10,277 nucleotides of DNA. Origin: Xanthobacteraceae bacterium (lineage in GTDB: Bacteria; Pseudomonadota; Alphaproteobacteria; Rhizobiales; Xanthobacteraceae). Positions 5,253 through 10,277 of this stretch are shown here, one piece after another (position 1 is the stretch's first letter; each line of letters begins with the position of its first letter). A program made the translations under genes and the position numbers. Below the pieces are notes generated by a model, which worked only from the letters and a program-made list of their open reading frames with translations, was not told where the DNA came from and searched no databases. Location: assembly GCA_030044035.1 (NCBI GenBank), contig JASHWN010000474.1, positions 1 to 10,277 on the forward strand, written 5' to 3'.

Positions 5253-7463
5253 TTGCTGCAAAAGATTGGCGGCTCATTCGTATTTCCGCAGAACTTGCAA
5301 GTTGAGGCGCCCGCAGCCTGGCCGCTGCGAAAGAGCGTGCCGGTTGTGGTCGCCAACGCGATTTCGCTGATAGCGCTCTCGCTGTTGATGTTCCGGCTGC
5401 AGGCGCCCTTCACGTACTTCAGCTATGACGGCACGTTCATTCTGTCGACCGTCAAGACCCAGGCCGAATGGGTACCGGGTATGGCCACCTTTTTCATGGA
5501 TTTTCTCAGAGGTATAGGCGGCCTTTCGTTTCCTATCGATACACAAGCCATCCCGGGCTTTTTGCTCGGACCATTCGGCGGCACCGGAAACTGGTTGCCC
5601 GCAGTCTCGGCGACGTGGTTCGCCTGCGAATTCGCTGTTGCCGTGCTTCTCCTCGGGCGAGTGATCGGCTTTTCATTATCGGCGACACTAATGGCTGCTT
5701 GGCTCGGCCTGCTCGGAGCCCTACCGTACGTCATCTTGACACCCTTCATCGAAAGGCTGTGGGGTAACCCGCATTTGCTGAGTACGATATCGTTCAGTGG
5801 GATAGCGCTGGCGCTGTTCGTGCCGATCGGCCGCGTGCCGCGCGCGCAGTCGCTGGCCTGCGGCGTCGGCATTTTTGTCAGCCTTACCTATTTGACGATT
5901 GCCTTTCCGCTGATGCTGCCAATTTATGCGCCGATTCTCGTTTTCTTCGGCGCAGTTTGTGTCATCGCGGCGAGCACGCGAGCCGAAGTCAGCTGGAAGC
6001 TCGGCACCGTGGCTGCCATCAGCGTGCCCTATCTTGCGTGTTTCGGCGTCTGGCTCGCCGGCCTTATGCTGTATTCGAAACTGACTTACTTTTTGACCGA
6101 TATGGCTCCTTCGCCAGTCACTTGGACATGGCCGTCTTTGCTCCTGGAAAAGCCGGCTGTGCGCCCGGCGGGGGTCTGTTTTTATGGCATCGCACTCTTG
6201 GGCGGCGTCGTTGCAGCTTTCCGCGCCACGCCGCTGCGGCCGTTCGCGCTCGGTTATTTGGCGTTCAACGGCCTTTTGTGGGCCGTAACCGCCGTCCTCA
6301 TTCTCACTGGAGTGGAATGGCGCGGCGGACCGCCCGGAGGCTATTTCGACATGATGATCTATCCGCTTCACGCGCTGTTTGCCGCAAATCTCGTCTATCT
6401 ATCGGCCAGTCACATAGCGAAGAGGTTGCAGCACGGACGCCACCTGGCCGTGATCGCCGGCACCGCGGCGATTTTCTTAATTCCGTGGGGAACCGTGGCA
6501 TTCTGGACGCCGCCGTCACAGAGCCAATGGCGGACTTACCTTGCATTTCCCTGGCCGCCGCAGCGCACGCCAATCGTCGATTTTCTCGAACATCACATCG
6601 CGCTGCATCCCGGCGAGCCGTTCCGCGGCCGCGTCGTCAACGTTGCGGGCAGCCGGTTTGTCGAAGCCGAATTGCCGAATGCCCCAATGATCAACCAGCA
6701 CTATTACGATGCGCTGACGGCGTATTACGTCGGCAACGATCACCGCGAGTATGGCTTCTGGTACTACGACATACCGACCCTGGAGGAGACAAGTCCGAGC
6801 ACTTCGCCATTCTTTCACGTGCTGATGTCGCGGCTGCTCAATCCCAAGGGCGCATGGTTTTTCCGCGTCCACGAGTGGGTCTCGGCGTTTGATGCCGATG
6901 TGCTCGGCCAATTGGGCGTAAAGTACGTGTTGACCGAGCAGCCGTTGCCCGCCCGGACGCCGGTTGTGCAGATGGACGTCGGCGCTTCGCGCACGCAATA
7001 TCTCTATGAGCTGGCCGATCCGAATATTTCCGGCCGCGCCGCCACTAAGGTAGCCGTCGTCGGTAATGCGGCCGACGCGGTGGCGCGCCTGCGTGCGGTT
7101 GGGCATGATTTGCGCGACGAAGCCGTTCTATTCGAGCCGTTGCCCGAAGGCCCGTTGGCGCCCGTGCGCAACAACCGCCTCACCGTAGAGCGGGGCTTCT
7201 TGACGCTTTCGGCCGATGCAGACGGACGGGCGCTGCTGGTGCTGCCCCTCGAATTCAGTCGCTGCCTGACGTTCGACTGGAGCAAGTCGGGCCAGGCGCC
7301 ACCGCTGACGCTGCGCGCTAATCTCGACCAAACCGCCATACTGTTCAGCGGCCACGTCGAAGGCCGTATCGCATTGCGCTACAGGCCGCTGTCCAATCCG
7401 GCCTGCCGGCTGCGCGACATGCTAGACGCCGCTCGCGTCGATCTCGGCAGCGTTCCGAGGTGA
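5253..7463 (+). CDS. Multipass membrane protein, YfhO-like (putative GT-C-type glycosyltransferase)
   Basis: A 736-residue integral membrane protein. The first membrane helix is about residues 29-49, followed by a loop containing YFSYDG with D59, where GT-C enzymes often keep a catalytic acidic residue. Further hydrophobic segments lie at about 119-165, 180-193, 203-243, 248-273, 305-325, 330-352, 365-385 and 397-415, giving 10-12 helices in all. Residues 420-736 are a soluble, probably periplasmic domain. It holds three YfhO-like features: LGVKYVLTE (554-562), HDLRDEAVLFE (618-628), and a late beta-rich segment ending GRIALRYRPL (704-713). YfhO-type proteins are thought to transfer sugars from polyprenyl-phosphate donors outside the membrane. 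The reading frame opens at a TTG (5253), with an in-frame TAG 12 bases upstream and no ATG until residue 46. A GTG at 5337 (residue 29) is an alternative, but it would start at the edge of the first helix. The exact substrate is unknown. Another multipass GT-C family remains possible. Confidence 0.62.
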   Translation: MLQKIGGSFVFPQNLQVEAPAAWPLRKSVPVVVANAISLIALSLLMFRLQAPFTYFSYDGTFILSTVKTQAEWVPGMATFFMDFLRGIGGLSFPIDTQAIPGFLLGPFGGTGNWLPAVSATWFACEFAVAVLLLGRVIGFSLSATLMAAWLGLLGALPYVILTPFIERLWGNPHLLSTISFSGIALALFVPIGRVPRAQSLACGVGIFVSLTYLTIAFPLMLPIYAPILVFFGAVCVIAASTRAEVSWKLGTVAAISVPYLACFGVWLAGLMLYSKLTYFLTDMAPSPVTWTWPSLLLEKPAVRPAGVCFYGIALLGGVVAAFRATPLRPFALGYLAFNGLLWAVTAVLILTGVEWRGGPPGGYFDMMIYPLHALFAANLVYLSASHIAKRLQHGRHLAVIAGTAAIFLIPWGTVAFWTPPSQSQWRTYLAFPWPPQRTPIVDFLEHHIALHPGEPFRGRVVNVAGSRFVEAELPNAPMINQHYYDALTAYYVGNDHREYGFWYYDIPTLEETSPSTSPFFHVLMSRLLNPKGAWFFRVHEWVSAFDADVLGQLGVKYVLTEQPLPARTPVVQMDVGASRTQYLYELADPNISGRAATKVAVVGNAADAVARLRAVGHDLRDEAVLFEPLPEGPLAPVRNNRLTVERGFLTLSADADGRALLVLPLEFSRCLTFDWSKSGQAPPLTLRANLDQTAILFSGHVEGRIALRYRPLSNPACRLRDMLDAARVDLGSVPR

Positions 7464-7551
7464 TCAACCGCCTGGGATGTGGAAGAAGTCCGCTGTTTGC
7501 GGTAGTCTGCTCGACCGTCGCAGGCATCGCCTCGCTTCGCATAGATTTGTG

Positions 7552-7604
7552 AGCCCTGCCCGTCGGCCAACGCCCTCTGTCCCCGGGGGCGGTCGGCCTG
7601 GGCT
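7552..7604 (+). other. GC-rich imperfect inverted repeat between the YfhO-like and FkbM genes
   Basis: Nested pairings are AGCCC (7552-7556) with GGGCT (7600-7604), GGCC (7565-7568) with GGCC (7595-7598), and GCCC (7572-7575) with GGGC (7587-7590), separated by internal loops. The structure would lie in the leader of the FkbM methyltransferase transcript, ending 22 bases before its GTG start. It could be a terminator for the upstream gene or a leader structure affecting translation. GC-rich DNA makes such pairings common, so support is weak. Confidence 0.25.
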
Positions 7605-7626
7605 GGACAGTTGAGAAAACAGGTCA

Positions 7627-9027
7627 GTGGCTCACAGGCACCCAGATTATCCTTATTTTACCCGCGAGGTGTGCAGACGAAATCTGCTGCAACAGCCGTT
7701 CCGTCTGATTGATGTCGGGGTCCGCGGCGGCATCGCGGAGCACTGGTGGAATTTCGGCGATCATCTGGAGGCATGGGGGTTCGACGTGCTTTACGATGAA
7801 GGGGTCGGCCCCCTTATCGCAAGCAACGAACATCCCGACCGATTGCATTACCTCAATGTCGGACTCGCCGAAGAGGACGGCACTCGCGCGTTCAAGTTCT
7901 ATCCCGACAACCCGGCATCGTCGCACTTTGCGGCAAGCAACCGCACCGATCCGACTGACGATTCGTGGCGAATCGTCCCGATCCGCCGCCTCGATACCTT
8001 GTTCGGCGAAGGCACCATTGGCGCCATCGACTTCATGAAGATGGATGCCGAGACCTACGAGGTGGAGATTGTTAAAGGCGCGCGGCAGTTCTTTCTGAAC
8101 AGCGGAATTTTCGGCGTCGAATCGGAAACCTCGTTCCTGCGTACGCGGCGGAACCCGCGATCGCATTTTGTCGAGCTATACGAGCAACTGGCGCCGTATG
8201 ACTTTACGCCTTACGACGCCGGCCTGCACCGCGTGCCGCGTCCGCCGTTGGCGCAGGGGTTTCCCAAAGAGATTGGCAATGGCGAGTATGTGTTGGAACC
8301 GATCGGTCGCGCGGCGGTCTTTGATATTCTCTTTTTGCAAAGCATTTTCGAGAATTCGGGTCAGCAAGCGGAGATCGATATAGACCGGCTTGTCAAGATG
8401 ATCGCGGTGGCCGAAATCTATGGCCTGCAGGACATCAGTCTGGACATTTTGTTTGGCAACCGAAAGCGCCTGGGCGACCGTCTGGATGTCGATGAGGCTG
8501 CGGACTGGCTGGTGCGTGAAAGCGTCGGGACAAGGTTGACGTATCGAGAATATCACTCCAGGACCTTCCGGAGGTTCGATAGGGCCGCACGGGAGCCCAC
8601 TACCGCCTACTATGCTGCCGAAGGGGAGACAACGAGCGTCATTCCAGCGGATCGCAATGTAGCGACCACCGCCGACGGGGCGGCGATCCTCCGTGTTTCT
8701 CATCGGCCGCGGCCCGGTTGCAGCCATTTGCACTTTCACGTTGTTCTGAGCTGTTTCAGCACAAAACGGAATAGGGCCGTGATGGCTGTTAATTTGGTCG
8801 GCAAGACCAATCCCGTTGCTGTCGTCGACGCTCCGCTCCAGCCCTCTGAGGTTACGATCCTCGACAGAGAATTTTTAGTCCCAATCGATCAGGACATGTC
8901 GGCGCCGGTTTTCGAAATCCGGGTCGGCTTGGCCCGTCATCGAGGCACGCTTTTCTTGAATCGGAAGGTTCCGAACACCTCAGGAGCAGTACCGCTCAGT
9001 TACGTTCGCATCAGAGACGAGCCGTGA
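7627..9027 (+). CDS. FkbM-family SAM-dependent methyltransferase with extra C-terminal beta-rich domain
   Basis: A 466-residue protein. The SAM-binding motif is LIDVGVRGG (27-35), followed by LEAWGFDVLYDEG (47-59), the usual acidic second-strand region. The FkbM signature follows: RRLDTLF (120-126), then IDFMKMDAETYEVEIVKGA (134-152), matching the family pattern 'lD.l...iD.lKiD.EG.E..vl.Ga' with Thr in place of the usual Gly. Family members O-methylate sugars and natural products, and polysaccharide and glycolipid clusters often carry them. The protein is much longer than the typical 230-280 residues. About 325-466 form a second region with alternating hydrophobic strands (LHFHVVLSCF, VFEIRVGLARHRGTLFL), which may be a beta-sandwich binding domain; I do not recognise it. 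The start is GTG at 7627, preceded by ACAGGTCA, a fair ribosome binding site. It lies 163 bases downstream of the YfhO-like gene on the same strand and converges with the glycosyltransferase gene at 9198. Confidence 0.85.
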   Translation: MAHRHPDYPYFTREVCRRNLLQQPFRLIDVGVRGGIAEHWWNFGDHLEAWGFDVLYDEGVGPLIASNEHPDRLHYLNVGLAEEDGTRAFKFYPDNPASSHFAASNRTDPTDDSWRIVPIRRLDTLFGEGTIGAIDFMKMDAETYEVEIVKGARQFFLNSGIFGVESETSFLRTRRNPRSHFVELYEQLAPYDFTPYDAGLHRVPRPPLAQGFPKEIGNGEYVLEPIGRAAVFDILFLQSIFENSGQQAEIDIDRLVKMIAVAEIYGLQDISLDILFGNRKRLGDRLDVDEAADWLVRESVGTRLTYREYHSRTFRRFDRAAREPTTAYYAAEGETTSVIPADRNVATTADGAAILRVSHRPRPGCSHLHFHVVLSCFSTKRNRAVMAVNLVGKTNPVAVVDAPLQPSEVTILDREFLVPIDQDMSAPVFEIRVGLARHRGTLFLNRKVPNTSGAVPLSYVRIRDEP

Positions 9028-9068
9028 TGCTGTTCCCAGCATACGAGACGGGAGAATTTGTTCCCCTC

Positions 9069-9096
9069 TGACGGAACCGAGTCGCGGAGCCCGTCA
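9069..9096. terminator. Inverted repeat between convergent genes
   Basis: TGACGG (9069-9074) pairs perfectly with CCGTCA (9091-9096). An inner CCG (9077-9079) can pair with CGG (9085-9087). It lies 42 bases after the FkbM methyltransferase stop, in the gap between two convergent genes, so it could end transcription in either direction. There is no T-run on either side, so this is only a candidate. Confidence 0.3.
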
Positions 9097-9197
9097 ATGT
9101 CCGGGCGATAATGGGTTGTCGGCTTAATCACAACTGCATCGCCTCGGATGACAGACTGCATTGGCTTATGCGGCTCGATGCTGGTGGATGGCCGCGC

Positions 9198-10277
9198 TCA
9201 CATGGCCTTGATACGGAAGAACGCGAACAGAACCATGCGCAAAAGCATAAGTCCATGGCGAAAGCGCGAAATTTGGGTTTCGCCATAGGTGCGGCTGGCG
9301 TAGCGGATCGGCACCTCCACGACCTTTAGTCCGAGCTTCGATGCACCGAAAATCAGGTCGAAGTCGCCGAACGGATCGAATTCACCGAAATAGGCGCGGC
9401 CGGCCTTGACGCGTTGATAATCCGCGCGACGCAACACCTTGGTTCCGCACAGCGTGTCGGTCAGGCGCTGCGAAAGCAGCCAGCTGAAAACCACCGAGAA
9501 GGTCTTGTTGGCAAGCAGATTGAGAAAGCGCATCGCCTCGTCTTCCATCTGATAAACCAGCCGGGAGCCGTTCACGAATTCGCCTTTGCCCGATGCGATC
9601 GCCTGCCAAAATTTCGGCAGCTGTTCGGGAGGCATGGTGAGGTCGGCATCGAGAATCATCAGAACCTCGCCGCCGGCGCCTTCGAAGCCGGCAAATACGG
9701 CATCCGCCTTGCCCTTGCCGGGCTGACGCATGGCCTTGATATTGTGCTGCGGATAGGCAGCAATGACGCGTTGGATTTCCTCCCACGTCCCGTCCTTGGA
9801 GTGTCCCTCGACGAAGATGATTTCGATGTCTGCTGCGAAGGGCGGGATTCGGCGCACGGCCGCCTCGATATTGCCGCGCTCGTTTCGGGCCGGAACGATA
9901 ATGCTCGCCGAACTCAATCCATCGACCGTGCGCTGCAGCGAACGGCAAACCGTGTAATGCCGCAGTCCGGCCTGGCGCAAAATGGGAAATGGAGCAAGAA
10001 AGCGGTTGATCAATCGCCCCAGGCCGAACAGACGAAACGGCATCAACAGGCGGATTTCCGATTTGACGGCCTCGAAATCGCCAAGGGCGGCAAGCGAGCG
10101 AATATCCGCAGGCGACAGCACGTTCTGCCACGGTTGCGGCATGCGCAGTTTGAGCCGCTCGGCGAGCTTTAAGGCGGGATACCAGAGATGCGAAAAGTAG
10201 GCGATGATCAGGCGCGTTTCCCGCGTGCTGAGGTAGTGAAGAGATTCGAACAGGGTCTGGCAGTCGTCGAGTACGCC
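9198..10277 (-). CDS. Methyltransferase-glycosyltransferase family 2 fusion (DPM1/GtrB-like GT2 domain), 5' end cut by the window
   Basis: The minus-strand frame runs from the TGA at 9198-9200 to the window edge without a stop (359 codons), so the gene begins outside. A Met at 10142 is internal, because sequence on both sides of it continues one domain. The first 115 or so residues look like the end of a class I SAM methyltransferase: DDCQTLFESLHYLSTRET, then a hydrophobic strand, and WQNVLSPADI before a RHYTVCRS strand. Counting from Met10142, a family 2 glycosyltransferase domain follows: SIIVPARNERGNIE (80-93), FVEGHSKDGTWEEI (110-123), the metal-binding DAD in ILDADLTMPPEQLP (163-176), the acceptor-side TLCGTKVL (230-237), and FGDFDLIFGASKLGLKVVEV (258-277). 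The C-terminus ends shortly after a hydrophobic helix (298-309) with no extra membrane segments, as in DPM1-type soluble or peripheral enzymes. It probably loads a sugar onto a polyprenyl phosphate at the inner membrane face; the sugar is unknown. Confidence 0.87.
   Translation of the reverse strand, partial: GVLDDCQTLFESLHYLSTRETRLIIAYFSHLWYPALKLAERLKLRMPQPWQNVLSPADIRSLAALGDFEAVKSEIRLLMPFRLFGLGRLINRFLAPFPILRQAGLRHYTVCRSLQRTVDGLSSASIIVPARNERGNIEAAVRRIPPFAADIEIIFVEGHSKDGTWEEIQRVIAAYPQHNIKAMRQPGKGKADAVFAGFEGAGGEVLMILDADLTMPPEQLPKFWQAIASGKGEFVNGSRLVYQMEDEAMRFLNLLANKTFSVVFSWLLSQRLTDTLCGTKVLRRADYQRVKAGRAYFGEFDPFGDFDLIFGASKLGLKVVEVPIRYASRTYGETQISRFRHGLMLLRMVLFAFFRIKAM

Noticed and set aside
9111..9329. 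72-codon plus-strand frame at the end of the glycosyltransferase gene
   Set aside because: Its second half is antisense to the GT2 C-terminus, and there is no motif or convincing ribosome binding site.

Overview
The window looks like a chromosomal segment of an alphaproteobacterium, most likely in the Hyphomicrobiales (Bradyrhizobium/Xanthobacteraceae side). It is moderately GC-rich with GC-rich third positions. It also carries a palindromic repeat pair (4876-4979) whose CGTCATCCTGAGGTG...CTCGAAGGAT core I associate with interspersed repeats of that group. The taxonomic call is inference; no rRNA or other marker gene is present.

Layout. (1) 1-1367: the last 33 residues of a transketolase C-terminal-type subunit, then, with stop and start sharing one base, a complete DegT/DnrJ/EryC1/StrS-type PLP sugar aminotransferase. 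A GC-rich inverted repeat follows the stop. (2) 1368-2146: a gene-poor stretch with at most one small hypothetical ORF. (3) 2147-4585: an 812-residue protein with a G1 (eqolisin, Pfam Peptidase_A4) glutamic peptidase domain and six tandem 53-residue FG-GAP/VCBS-like repeats. It has no classical signal peptide and only five Lys+Arg residues. (4) 4586-5252: a non-coding stretch with a hairpin, the REP-like pair and a possible promoter. (5) 5253-7463: a multipass membrane protein with a periplasmic C-terminal domain, resembling YfhO-type GT-C glycosyltransferases. (6) 7627-9027: an FkbM-family methyltransferase with an extra beta-rich C-terminal domain. (7) 9198-10277, minus strand, cut by the window edge: a methyltransferase tail fused to a DPM1/GtrB-like family 2 glycosyltransferase.

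How the genes may work together. Most of the genes fit making or decorating surface glycans: an amino-sugar aminotransferase, a candidate polyprenol-phosphate sugar synthase (the GT2), a candidate membrane glycosyltransferase that would use such a lipid-linked sugar (the YfhO-like protein), and an FkbM O-methyltransferase that could cap the glycan. The G1 peptidase/repeat protein stands apart as a probable exported acid protease. The most unusual item is this peptidase, for its domain pairing, its recently expanded repeats and its charge composition. No CRISPR array, tRNA, rRNA, transposase or integrase gene was seen.
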